From assembly GCA_033439795.1 (NCBI GenBank), contig JAUTDP010000008.1, forward strand, positions 3,224,001-3,288,000: a stretch of 64,000 nt of DNA, written 5' to 3'. Positions 31,491 to 41,971 of this stretch are shown here, one piece after another. Below the pieces are notes generated by a model. That model did no database searches. It saw only the letters and a program-made list of their open reading frames with translations, and was not told the DNA's origin. This stretch comes from Sordaria brevicollis (lineage: Eukaryota > Ascomycota > Sordariomycetes > Sordariales > Sordariaceae). The first letter of the stretch is position 1. The number at the start of each line of letters is the position of its first letter. The position numbers and the translations under genes are program-made.

Positions 31491-34400
31491 TCACACGGGT
31501 AATCCCTCCTCTGTAACCTCATCCCGCTCCAACTTCTCCAACCCCGTTCCCACCGCACCATAAATCTTCAACGGCACCGCAACCTCAAAGCTCTCACAAA
31601 TCAGATTCTCCGCCGCCACCAGTACCAAACCGCCCCTATCATCCCTCGATATCTCTTCCAGTAGCGGGTGCGGTTGCTGCTGCTGCTGCTGTTGCGCCTG
31701 CAACTGCATCAGATTGCGTTCCCTCTCGCGCTCGCGCTCAGAAAGAGTCTGGTTCTTCCGCAACATAGGCGGCCTACTCCTACTCTTCTCTTTCCCTTTG
31801 TTGGGATTCGCACTGCCGTTGGTTTTGACGAGCCTTGTCTCTCTTTCTTCTTCTTCGTCTTCCTCATTGTCGGTTTCCTCTTCGTCGACCTCTTCAATAA
31901 CACCGTTTCTTCCCCCTTCGTTATCGCTAACAATCTCGTACTCCTCCTCTCCGTTATTAGTGATCCCCAACCCCATTCCTATCCCTTGGCTCTGTGACTG
32001 TCCTTGTGAAGAAGCTTGTCCCAAAACCAGTGACTGCCCCATTCTTTCGAGCGCTTCAGCGCTGGGAACCACGAACTCTACCCGTACTTTCCACTCCAGA
32101 CTAACACCACTCGTGACAAACTCGGGCGTTGCCGTGACGGGGATCGTAGGCGTGAAGACAACCCTCTTAGCGAACATGGTTGCTTCACTGCTGCTCACCA
32201 GCACTTTTCTCGTCACGCGATGCACGCTGGCCTCGCTCCTTAGAGCCAGGCTGGAATCGACCCGCTCGGCTGTCTCCAAGGCGATGTGCACGGCGTAGCA
32301 GGGGATCTCGGCGCCTTCAAAGTCAATGGCCATGGTAATTTGCTCGCCTAATCGGTAGGCGGGGCGGGCGAGCATGACGACGGCGACGCGACGGCCGTTG
32401 CGGGCGATTTCGAAGCGGTTGGTGGATTGGTTGGAGTCGTGAGATGCGATGTTGGAGCGGAGGATGGCAAGGTCGATGGCTTCCTTTGCTGTAAGGATGG
32501 GCATGTGGGTTTGTGGACCGAAGGGGTTGAAGTGTGAGGAGGTGGTGGAGTTGAGGGAGTAGTTGGATGGTCGGCGGGAGGGAGGAGCGCTGGCGGTTGG
32601 GCTGAGAAGGCCAGGGGCGCGAGCGCCGTTTTGGAGTTGAAGTGAGCGGGAGGAGAGAAGCTCGTCAACGTATGTGAGGAAAGAATCTTCGTTAGCAGCG
32701 GGCTTATCACCCAATAGCTTCTGTCGTGTTTGCTGTGGTTGTTGCTGCTGGTGATTATGATTATTTAAGGTAGTAGTAGATGCTGTGTTCGTATTATTGA
32801 CGGTTTGGACCCGCGCCTGGTCTCGCAGGATGATATAGGGCGCCATCAGGTCGTGACCTAGGATTTCGCCGTGATTGTTGACGCTTCCAAGCACGCGGAA
32901 CGGAACGTCCACGGACTTGACATGCTTATCTTTTGCGCCTCCTGGCCTTTGCGTGCCGATGACGAGGCTGTATGATATCTTCATCGCCTTGCCGCGATGG
33001 GTTGGTGGTAGCCCCTTGGGCAACTTGAACGAATATTCGAACGTCTTGCTTTCCCCGGGTGCTAGCTGTAGGTCGACGAAAAGAATCGACTGGGGTGTTG
33101 ACAATAGGGGGATCGACTTGGAGCTGGCAATCCCACGCATCTCCTTGATGGTGCTGAGTTCTCCTCCGCCTAGAAGCTCACCAATGGAACTCGTGATGCT
33201 GCCCCAACCGAAGCCCCTCAGTAACCCGCTGTCGCGTTTCGTCGTTTCTACACCGATAACACCACCCCCATGGCCACCCACCACAGCTTTCCGCTTCACT
33301 TGTTCAAACGGTCCAAGGTTCACTAAAGAGCCATCAAGCGTAAATGACCCCTGAATTTGCGCATAACCCATCATCAATGATTCCGGCAGTTTTGCTGTGT
33401 TCGGCGAGAAGCTAGACGGCCTCCTGCTATGCCCTGATCGCCCACCAGCCATTCTCAATGGCTGTGACTGGACGTACTCTGAGGCTAGTGTCTCCGAAGA
33501 GTGGTTGCTCATGGAGTAAAACTCGCCACTGCTCCTAGGTGTCCCGCCAATGCTTGTTGTGGAAAGAATACGCGCTGATGGTATCGCGCCATGTTCGTTG
33601 ATGGTTGGGATTTGGTCTCTTGACCGCATAGGTAGAGACCTGACGGATTCGCCAGCGACCGAGTATGTTGGGCTCATGATATTGTCTTCATGTACCGGCC
33701 CCGCCGGACTGCCTCCGTGGACGACATCGGGCGAAGAAGACGACTTGGTGAAAGGGAATCTGAACTCGGAGTTCTGGTCGGCTCTAGGAGACGCCTTGGG
33801 AGAAGGGGACGTAGCCCATGGGAAGATGCTTCGTGTTCGTTCGGAAGGTGTCAGAGGGCCTTCGGTCGGGCTGTGTAGAGTGTTCCGGTTCGGAGGGTAA
33901 GACGCATGGAAAAGGGGCGAAGGCTGTTGCTGAGATGTCTGTACTTTTGGATGCGTAGCTGTATGAGGACGAGGTGAATATTGGTCAGGCGTCTGTTCCA
34001 TGGTGGCCTCACGCAAAAAAGATGCGGGCTTACCAGATTTGGGCCCACCGAAGAAGGGGACACGGGGGATAATCTGTAAACTTGAAGCTCGTGCATGACC
34101 CCTTCCTGGTCGCTGGGGCTTGACAGGAGACGAACTGAGCTCCGGAACCTCGTCTATCCCCTTTGTAGAGCCCAGTGACACGATGGACACAGACCTCTTA
34201 TGTCCGTGGCCGGCATTGCCATTGCTGCGTGCGGCGGGGGAGCTCGAGAGAGGAGGACCACCCCGGGAGCTGCTGGACCCGGGATTCTGGATAGGCGACC
34301 AGGGTAAGGAGTTGCTGTCTCGGGCGCGGGAAGTGGCAGCAGCGGATGGAACTGTCAAGGAAAGGGTTGAGCGATGACCGTGACCGCGTCCGCGTACCGA

Positions 34401-34721
34401 GGGCGGCGGCGCCAGGCCGTCGACACTATGACCATGGGCTTTGGTGCGGGCATTTCCTCCTCCTTGTGTAGCAGGCGACTGAACAGGGTGACCGGGACCA
34501 AGAGGGGATGGCTGGCGCAATCGTTGCTCGGCAGCGGCGCCTAGATGTCTCGGAGAAGGGTGCGGGTTCTTTGTGGGCGTGGTCGGTGGGGGGCCGGGAG
34601 GTCGTGCGACGTTCTTGAAGGTGATTGTGCACTTGACTTCTTCTCCGGCAAACACGACGTGGTCCTGCCAGCGGACAAAGACGCGGATGTTGCTGTTGGC
34701 GGAGGGGTCTGGAGGCGACAT
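31491..34721 (-). CDS. rgp1: Rgp1-family protein (Ric1-Rgp1 GEF subunit, Ypt6/Rab6 pathway)
   Basis: 1,076 residues, single exon. The N-terminus (IRVFVRWQDHVVFAGEEVKCTITF split by normal codons) is an arrestin-like beta-strand start typical of the Rgp1 family. A long disordered Ser/Pro insert follows (residues about 45-420), then the family core with ILFVDLQLAPGESKTFEYSF, LPPTHRGKAMKISYSLVIGTQ and VPFRVLGSVN (about 540-630). Further C-terminal strands include VVMLARPAYRLGEQITM and FVTSGVSLEWKVRVEFVVP. Acidic and poly-Gln stretches (QAQQQQQQQP) lie near the end, with LKIYGAVGTG last. In yeast Rgp1 pairs with Ric1 to activate Ypt6 at the Golgi. The family call is firm; GEF function is by analogy. 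The ATG at 34,721 is the first in frame and sits just before the conserved strand. Confidence 0.85.
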   Translation of the reverse strand: MSPPDPSANSNIRVFVRWQDHVVFAGEEVKCTITFKNVARPPGPPPTTPTKNPHPSPRHLGAAAEQRLRQPSPLGPGHPVQSPATQGGGNARTKAHGHSVDGLAPPPSVRGRGHGHRSTLSLTVPSAAATSRARDSNSLPWSPIQNPGSSSSRGGPPLSSSPAARSNGNAGHGHKRSVSIVSLGSTKGIDEVPELSSSPVKPQRPGRGHARASSLQIIPRVPFFGGPKSGKPASFLREATMEQTPDQYSPRPHTATHPKVQTSQQQPSPLFHASYPPNRNTLHSPTEGPLTPSERTRSIFPWATSPSPKASPRADQNSEFRFPFTKSSSSPDVVHGGSPAGPVHEDNIMSPTYSVAGESVRSLPMRSRDQIPTINEHGAIPSARILSTTSIGGTPRSSGEFYSMSNHSSETLASEYVQSQPLRMAGGRSGHSRRPSSFSPNTAKLPESLMMGYAQIQGSFTLDGSLVNLGPFEQVKRKAVVGGHGGGVIGVETTKRDSGLLRGFGWGSITSSIGELLGGGELSTIKEMRGIASSKSIPLLSTPQSILFVDLQLAPGESKTFEYSFKLPKGLPPTHRGKAMKISYSLVIGTQRPGGAKDKHVKSVDVPFRVLGSVNNHGEILGHDLMAPYIILRDQARVQTVNNTNTASTTTLNNHNHQQQQPQQTRQKLLGDKPAANEDSFLTYVDELLSSRSLQLQNGARAPGLLSPTASAPPSRRPSNYSLNSTTSSHFNPFGPQTHMPILTAKEAIDLAILRSNIASHDSNQSTNRFEIARNGRRVAVVMLARPAYRLGEQITMAIDFEGAEIPCYAVHIALETAERVDSSLALRSEASVHRVTRKVLVSSSEATMFAKRVVFTPTIPVTATPEFVTSGVSLEWKVRVEFVVPSAEALERMGQSLVLGQASSQGQSQSQGIGMGLGITNNGEEEYEIVSDNEGGRNGVIEEVDEEETDNEEDEEEERETRLVKTNGSANPNKGKEKSRSRPPMLRKNQTLSERERERERNLMQLQAQQQQQQQPHPLLEEISRDDRGGLVLVAAENLICESFEVAVPLKIYGAVGTGLEKLERDEVTEEGLPV

Positions 34722-35816
34722 GTTGGTCGATGTGTGTGGAGAGGTATCGTCTCGGTGGGTATCGTCTATCGTCTATTGTCTAGCGTCACAGTTCCTCGTC
34801 TCGTCCTCTTATACACCTTTTCTCTCTCTTTCGTACAATCCAAGCTCAAGCTGTCTCTGCCTCTGGTGGTAGTGTTGATGATGGATCGCCGTCCAGGTCG
34901 CTAATCCTCTGCTTCTCTCTTCATTGCTGACGAGCAGCAGCATTTTCGGGGTGCAACTGCAACGCGCGAGAGAGTGGGCGGGCCGGCGGGTGTCCGAGTC
35001 GCGGAATCGTCAGTCGTCGTGGGGAAGCTGTCGAGTCTTGTTAAGATGTTGAGGTTAAGTTGTCGAGAGCCCCAGAGGAGCAGACCTGGGGACGAATGCG
35101 GTTGCGGTGCGGTGCGGTCGCCCGGATGAGGAGAAAGTGGAAGCTGGAAACACTGAATGGAACGTCAATGGACCAGCCCGAGCCAGCACTGAGCCTGAAG
35201 CGGTAGGTCGTATGGATGGAGCCGCCGTAGCGCTGCGAGTTGCGATAGGTTGCCGTCAATCCGCCCGCGCTGCTGGAGTCCTTTCTTGGAGTTTCTTGGC
35301 TTTGGAGCATCCATGGTGCCAAGACATGCAGATGACACTGTCCGATGTCCATCATAGCGTCAACTCCCCGAAGCACAGTGGAGGGTCCAAGCTTCTCCTG
35401 AACATCTTAAAAGGGGTCATTAGTCTATACAAACACACGTCAACACATCACCTTGAGAGGTATCGTCAAAGGTGCCAGGCATTGGCTTTTGTCATTCATA
35501 TCATCAATCGATGAGCTCTATAACAGAAGAGACTCATAAGGCTATCGTCATAAGCCTAAAGGGTAAGTATAGTCCAGACGCCATAACAGATCCGATGGGG
35601 TATCTCGAGTGCGAAACTCCGACCATCAACGCCAGCAAAAGACGCGAACCTCCATCATAAACCCTAACCCCGGAGACGGAGTATATCAAGAGCAACTGAA
35701 GCCATCCTGAAGATCAACCGCACCTAGGAAAGAAAAAAGGAAACAAGGAATAAACGAAACACAAACAAGAAAAGAAAAGAAAAGTCGAACACAAGCAAAA
35801 GAAATCCACCTCTCCA
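34722..35816. other. Intergenic, 1.1 kb
   Basis: Promoter/leader side of the Rgp1-family gene and 3' side of the coiled-coil gene. A 135-codon open frame on + (35,107-35,514) has no domain or splice context and is not called. Confidence 0.45.
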
Positions 35817-38494
35817 TCACTCCTTCTTCTCCACACCCTTGAAGCACTTCCACTTCAACTCCTTCTCGGCCGCCCACTTTACCCTGCGCTCCTCCTCTTC
35901 AGCCATCTCTTTCTTGACTTCCGCCTGCGCCTCCGCAAACAAAGTGTCGGAATCCTCCTCCACGCCCAGTTTCTCAAACTCCTCGAGGATCTCGCCAATT
36001 TGAGTGATCTTCTTATCCTTCTCCTCAATCAGCTGTGCCTGGCGGTGCTCCTCGGTCGTGATAGCCGCGTCCTGCGCGTCGAGTTTGAACTTGAGTTGGA
36101 TCATTTGATCGTTGAAATAACCACGGATGCGATCAGCGCGGGCGGGATCGAGGGGTTTGTCGTCGGGTTCATTGCGAGGCTCAGAGGGTTTGATGATGGT
36201 GCTAAGGGCGGGAAGAGGCTGAGAGGTAATTCTCTTGAGGATCTTTCGGAATTGCTTTCTGGTGAAAGTTTCGGGATCAAAAAGGCCGCCAAAGGCAAGA
36301 GGATCCTTTTTGACCTCCTCAGCGAGACGGGTCCTGATGCAGTTGTGGAGTTCAATTGCGATCAGTGCCTTGAGCAACGGGCGGCTGCGAGACGACGCAA
36401 AAGACGGACGCGACTGGTTAGTTGGCGTTAACTTCATGAACGAAGTCGTGAAGGAAAAAAAAAGTAAGGGTGTGGTGGGGAAACTTACATTCTCTCCAAC
36501 TCCTCGACGTCGAGCGCAAGGGAAGCCGACTCGCGGCGCATCTCCTTCTCTTTGATCTTCATATCGTTGATGACCTTGTTGTGCGAATCAAGCCACTCAC
36601 GAGCCTTCTTGCCGGGGATGCCAAAAGCGAGGGGAACGGTGGAATGGGTGATTGCCGCTTCTGCTTCGTCCTGTTTGTGCGTTGAAAGTTAGGGCATGAT
36701 TCCACTTGGTACTGATTAACAACAGCGGGAAGGAACTACTCACGTAACCAATGGTCTCGACTTGGGCATAAGGAAGGTGCGAGGGGCCCGCCTCTGGAGT
36801 GTCGACCTGAGCATGGGGAAGGTGCGAAGGACCAGCTTCCTCGCTCTCGCCTGCCGGATAATCTGCAAGCTTGGGGGGAGGACCAGCCTTGAGCTCAGTC
36901 ATTTCGAGGGAACTGCCGCTGCTTGGGCTGCTCAAACTTTTGTCGAAAATGATTTCTGGACCTTTACCCTTCCAATCGATGTTGTGGTAGCCGTGAGTCG
37001 CGGTAACAGTTTGTGTGTTAGCATCAGCGACCATCTTTCCTTTGCCCTTTGGGTCGATCTTCTTGGAAAAATTGACGGGCACCGAAGCAGAAGGAATCTC
37101 GTCGACCATTTTCCCTTTACCCTTCCAATCAACTGTTTGCTGACCACCACTGACAGGGATGGCAGACGAAGAAGCCTTTACCGCACCCTCGGACTCGGAC
37201 GATGAGGAGACCAACTCCCTGGCGTGGACTGAGAACTGATTCTCAAAGCCCGGCGGTACCGACACCATCTTTTTGACCTTCTGCTCCTTTGGCTTGGGGT
37301 CATCACTGAAGCGAACCGTCTTGCGAAAAGGGGGGATGTTGCGTTCGTCGATATTGACGCGAGGAGGCATGTCGCCAACATAGACGTACACAGGCTTGTC
37401 GTCCCAAGGAACGCGAACAGGCGAGTAGTCGTTGATGTTCGTGACAGGGCGACTTCCATCCTCCAAAACGGGCGTCGACGGTCTAGCCGCAATCGCATCG
37501 GGAGGAGCAATGGGAATTGAACCGCTGTCTTCATCGGCGTCGTCCTCGAAATCCTTCCCGATCACATTCTCATCATAACGGCGCCGGGCCAACTCGAGAC
37601 CAGACAACGGATCCATCCTCTCGAAAGTGAAATTTTCGATCCTTCCCGCGAACTTGAAATGATCGATTTTCGTGGCAGTCCACTTGATCGATGGGTTGCT
37701 GGAGACCGAGTAGATTCCAGTGATTTCGTCACCGTCGTACTCGTCGTATTGGCTCTGATATTCCTGGCCCTCGTGTTGCGAAGGAGAAGAAGAAAAGTGC
37801 TCGGGATCGTCAGAAGAAGGGGTTTTGGGCCGCATTCTTTCCGTGCTCTACACATTCACTCGTTAGCAACCAGGTTCTCTCCCAAGTGAAGGACGAATAG
37901 ACGGAAACTTACGATTGGGAACGAAAACTTGGCCGGGCCACCAACCCTAAAAGCCCTGTTGCTCCCACAACCCTGTGCCAGCTTCAAAAAGGTTCGGGGA
38001 GAAATAGCACCGGCGTCGATGTCTTCGTCATCACTGACATCGCCTGGCAAAAGACCGGTGGTTTTGACCCAAGCGCTCTCCTCGTTCTTGGGAGGGGTGG
38101 AGGGGGTGCTGAAGATACCTCCATTGTCGTTTCCAGAACCGGAGCCACTACTTTCGTTAGAACCGGAGTTTGCTGAGCCATCCGAGGCATGAGAGGAGCC
38201 GTTCGAAACTTTTCGAACAGAGAGATCTGCGCGGCTAGTGCGCTCCGAGACTTCGGTGATCGCAGAGTGCGACTGGTAGAAACGGCCGCGAGATTCATAG
38301 CCGAACGGGGAGATCTGGTAAAAAGGGTTCTCACTGAGGCCGAGAACGGGAGAAGGAGGGGTGCCAGGGCGGGCTACGCTTTTGCCCTCATCATCTTGTG
38401 TGCCTTGCACAAGCTCGAAATTAGTGGACTTGCCACGGTCCGTATCGTAATCTTGGTCGTACTCTTGGTCTTTGCGGTATCCTTGATACTGCAA
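35817..38494 (-). CDS. Uncharacterised coiled-coil protein with internal short repeats, N-terminus unresolved
   Basis: Exons on the - strand: 38,494 (or further up) to 37,913; 37,847-36,744; 36,670-36,489; 36,384-35,817. The introns have GTAAGT/GTGAGT donors and TAG/CAG acceptors. All joins keep frame and give at least 811 residues. The N-terminal part is Ser/Asp/Gly-rich and disordered. The middle carries three KGKGKM/KGKGPE-type motifs (WKGKGKMVDE, PKGKGKMVAD, WKGKGPEIIF) and a tandem duplication of EAGPSHLP-Y/H-AQV. The C-terminal ~260 residues, from ITHSTVPLAFGIPGKKAREWLD onward in normal order, are helical and charged, ending KWKCFKGVEKKE. I recognise no domain. The frame runs upstream past 38,494 without any ATG. 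A reasonable ATG at about 38,573 (MGEMVWQPLKTKQAQAY) lies in another frame, so a sequencing or real frameshift near 38,500, or an unseen upstream exon, is likely. Confidence 0.7.
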
Positions 38495-38684
38495 GTACGT
38501 CTTGGTGCCATCGTTGCTCGAAATATGCCTGAGCCTGCTTTGTCTTTAATGGTTGCCACACCATTTCGCCCATTGGTAAGTATGTCTCCTTTTTCTCTCT
38601 TTTCCTTTCTTGTACAATACTCTTCACAGGGTATGTGCCACCATCCCTTTTTGGTTGACGATGACACTCTTCTTCTTAGGTGGT

Positions 38685-40195
38685 TTATAAGAAGTACGCC
38701 AAGATCCCCTCGAGCCCTCCATAGATGAGAAGGATGAAGATGGTCACGACGATGATGGTGTGAAGGTCTAGGCCCAAGTGGGGATTGTCGTTGACGTACC
38801 GGTTGTCGTGTTGGGCACGCTCAGCCCAATCGATTTCGAGAGGCCGAGTTGCCATCTCTTCGCCGCGCTGGGCCGCACTCTCCTCCTCAACAGGCTCGTC
38901 GCCGTCACTTCCCATCTCCTCTGCCACCGATTCAAGCATGGTGGACGCCTCCTGACCAAGGGACACAGTACGAGCACCAGACACCCCGCGAAGGGGCCTG
39001 GGCTCGTACATAACCCTGGCCAGGGGCTCCAGGGCCTCGTCACCCTGGGAGTGACCGCGGCTGGTGACGCCACGCATGCTGACGTATGCCAGCACCTCGG
39101 TGTCAGAAAACTGACGGGTTGCGCCGGGCTGGGGCGCGACGCCGCCGCCCTCTTCGGCCGAGGGGCGTTGGCCGGGGTACCGCTCCGAGGTCGCCGGCGT
39201 GATTGCTAGAGACGGAAAAAAAAGGTTAGTTGAACTGTTTGTGAAAGAGAAAACAGGAAACCAGTGAAAACAAGCGCTAGGAAACGTGTGATGGAAGACG
39301 GGACAGGTAAAACGAGTGCCGGAACGCCTGTGATGGAAGACAATAGGCGATTGAAGACGGCTGTTGGAAGGGAAGCGATGGAAAGAAGGTAAGTGCCGAA
39401 ACACAGGTGCCGAAAACGAGTGCCGGAAGCCAAAGCGATGGAAGACGATCACCAAGATCCGACGACGCCTGCTGCCCGACCTTCAGTCGTGTCTCGGAGT
39501 CCTTATTCCACCTATCAAGCACCTTTCGTTGTTGCCATCTGTTCGTTCATCGCAGGACTCAGACGCAGATATGGAAGACGAAAGTTAAATAGGGGAGGAC
39601 AGATGAGAATATTCAAGTGCTGGAGGACGAGAAGCGGTGGAAGGGGAGGTTAGGGAAGGCGAGTGTTTGAGGGCAAGTGTCTGAAGACAGAAGGCAGACG
39701 AAGGAGGACAAGCGATGAAAGTCCGTTGCCGCTGGAGGGCGTGTGATGGACGATCGGTGGTGCTGGGAGACAAGTGTTCGGAGACTACCTAGTCATCGAG
39801 AACAAGCTATGGAAGACGAGTGACATGGGCGAGTGCTGGGAAGTCGAGTAACGGAGGTCGAGTGATGGAAGTCGAGTGACCGAGGACGAGTGATGGAAAG
39901 CTGCTGTTGGGGGGAAGTCATATAAACTCACGTCGCACAATGGGAGGATGAGGAGGCAGGGGGAACTCCTCGACCTCGTCGAATACTTCATCGGGGTCGA
40001 TGATATCCCCGATGAAGTACTTGATGGGACCTTGTTGCCCACCGAAGTCGTCGTCATCGTCGCTGGCCCGGGCTAAGGAGCCCAGGCTGGCGTTGTTGTT
40101 GATGTTGTTGTCTGAGCAAAGCATGGCTGGTTGGTTTTTGACAGGAGGAGAAAAAAAAAGAGAAATGGGAACTTACATGGGACGTGGTCGTCCAT
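38685..40195 (-). CDS. Uncharacterised acidic protein with C-terminal membrane anchor
   Basis: Three exons on the - strand: 40,195-40,177 (19 nt), 40,111-39,932 and 39,205-38,685, together 239 codons plus stop. Intron 1 (65 bp) has a GTAAGT donor and TGCTCAG acceptor. Intron 2 is long (726 bp) with GTGAGT, a CTAAC branch point and a strong pyrimidine tract before CTAG. The protein starts MDDHVPYNNINNNASLG, is acidic (ASDDDDDFGG; PDEVFDEVEEFP), and ends with one hydrophobic segment LDLHTIIVVTIFILLIYGG and LEGILAYFL, so it may be tail-anchored. No family is recognised. The stop of this gene lies about 110 bp from the upstream limit of the next - strand gene. The long intron carries a degenerate minisatellite. 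Confidence 0.65.
39250..39900. repeat. Degenerate minisatellite within the long intron
   Basis: Repeated units of about 14-18 bp of the type GAGTGATGGAAGACG / GAGTGCCGGAAG / GAGTGACCGAGGACG; clearest at 39,810-39,900 where three to five units run in tandem, more decayed at 39,290-39,440 and 39,610-39,780. Confidence 0.6.
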
Positions 40196-41874
40196 GGTTG
40201 TTGTTGGCGTGTCTGGATAAGGTGATGAGATATATGGTCAGTAAAGGGGCGAGTTGATACCAGGACGCGAAAGAGGAGGGAGAGGATGTAGCTTGTGGAG
40301 GGGTGAGGACAAGGAAGGGAAGAGGAGGAGGAGGAAGCAAAGGATGCGCTTGAGAGGAAGGGCAAACTGCGTGAAGGGTATTTGGTTGCCCCAAGCGACC
40401 GTTGATTTTGCCACGCAGAGGCGACATGCAACCTGGTTTGATCAAACTGGGTGAAGGAGATGCGAGGAAGAACGGGAAGGGCAGGGTATTGAGGGCGTGC
40501 TTGCAGAGACGGGGAGGAAGAAGACGAACACGTTGATGGTGTTGGATAGGGAACGGCGACGAGGATGAGGGGGCTAACGATGTCGTCGACCATGAGGAAG
40601 ATGAAGAAGAGGGATGAGGCTATACTCACGAAGCGGTGGTCGACTTGTTGCTGGTTGAGCCTCTCGACGTTGCTGAGTTTCAAAAAAGCAAAAGTCGAAG
40701 CAAAAAGAGGAAGAGTACAAGGGAAGAAGGGGTGCCGTCGAGGAGGAAGCAAATTTATATCACTGCTTGTTGCTTGCTTGCCTGTTGTGCTCGTCTGGTC
40801 TGGTCCATGCACCTCAACTTTCACTCATGAACAATACGGCAAACCCAGCACATGAACAATAGGAAAGTTCAATAAGGATCAGGTTGCGTTACCCGGGCAA
40901 CTAGCAACATAACCTTAGGTTTATCCAGCAACGAACTCAATAAAGTTTGCTATTGTTCTTGCGAAGTGTCCAAGTTCAGCGTGAACGACATGACGCAGAT
41001 GGGATGGTGGTGAAGCATCGAGGGTGCGGGAACCCACTCGACCTCCTATTAAGGAAAATAAACAATGGTAAACATAACCTTCATCCCAACTTTTTTTCCC
41101 GAGCCACGACGACGAACGAACTGTGAACGAACGAGTGACTGAACAGTCTGAACTAGCGCCCTCAAGAGTTACTCACAATACGAATGAACAATGAGGACCT
41201 CAACGGACACATTTCATACCTCAAAAATTAGGCACGAGAGTCCCCACCACGGCTGGGGGTGAAACTTCCATCCCAAGTTATGAAACAACGACCACATGAC
41301 CGGGGAGGCAGGCAGGCAGGCAGGGCAGAGGCAGGCAGGGCAGGCAAGGCAGGCAAGGCAGGCGGATGTTTGGAACAGGAAAGATCTATTCACGTGAGCA
41401 GTCATGCTGTAAGTATACCGGCTGGACCACCCATTGTAATCTGGCCCCTCTACCGCAGAAGAGACAGAACAATTCAGGTAGGTGACGCAGGTAGCGAATG
41501 AACACGGTTGAGGCCTCGAAGATGAAGCTCAAGTTCAAGTTGTCCGCCGAGTGTGTCGTCTTGCAACTTCAACCCCAGCCTTGTAAGGGGTGCGAGGGCT
41601 AAGACTGGCAGTTTACTTTCTGAACATGCGTGACAGAAATTGTAGTGTCCCTTTTGTTAGCTGGGCAGCGAAGGAGAAAAAACGAGGTCGACAACCTGCA
41701 AAACTAGAGGGAAAAGATAGGGAAGGTTTTCTCGCAATCCGAACAGGGGCCATGAATAGCTACACAAGGTAGGCTTGTGGGGATGGATAATGTTCAAGTT
41801 CACCTGGTGGCCGTTGTCCCTTTTCAGTATGGTATATGAGAATCAAGATAAGAAGGAAAAAGAAAAGAAAAAGG
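40196..41874. other. Intergenic, 1.7 kb; probable leader of the acidic membrane protein gene
   Basis: On the - strand a GTGAGTATAG donor-like site near 40,627-40,636 could mark a 5' UTR intron of the gene starting at 40,195. No coding region is supported on either strand. Confidence 0.35.
41306..41370. repeat. (GGCA)n microsatellite
   Basis: GGCAGGCAGGCAGGCAGGGC followed by further imperfect GGCA/GGCAA repeats for about 65 bp. Confidence 0.85.
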
Positions 41875-41971
41875 TGACCCGTGTAGGAATCGAACCTACC
41901 AACAATGAGAATTTAAGGGGTGTTCAAACCCGTATGCCAGTACTAATCGACTAAGCGTTGTTTCACGGCTC
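41875..41971 (-). tRNA. tRNA-like Pol III unit, non-canonical (possible pseudo-tRNA)
   Basis: On the - strand a perfect B-box/T-arm GTAGG-TTCGATT-CCTAC lies at 41,903-41,883. It is followed by ACGGGTC, a discriminator A and then a TTTTTCTTTTCTTTTTC run, an ideal Pol III terminator. A 5' partner GAGCCGT (41,971-41,965) pairs with ACGGGTC at six of seven positions. An A-box-like TAGTCGATTAG is present at about 41,955-41,945. Length would be 97 nt, so a Ser/Leu-type tRNA or one with an intron is conceivable. However, I cannot form a normal D arm or anticodon stem, so the anticodon is not called. It may be a decayed tRNA or a different Pol III RNA. Confidence 0.45.

Noticed and set aside
35107..35514. 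135-codon + frame upstream of the Rgp1-family gene
   Set aside because: Composition is unlike the neighbouring genes and there are no domains; probably leader DNA.
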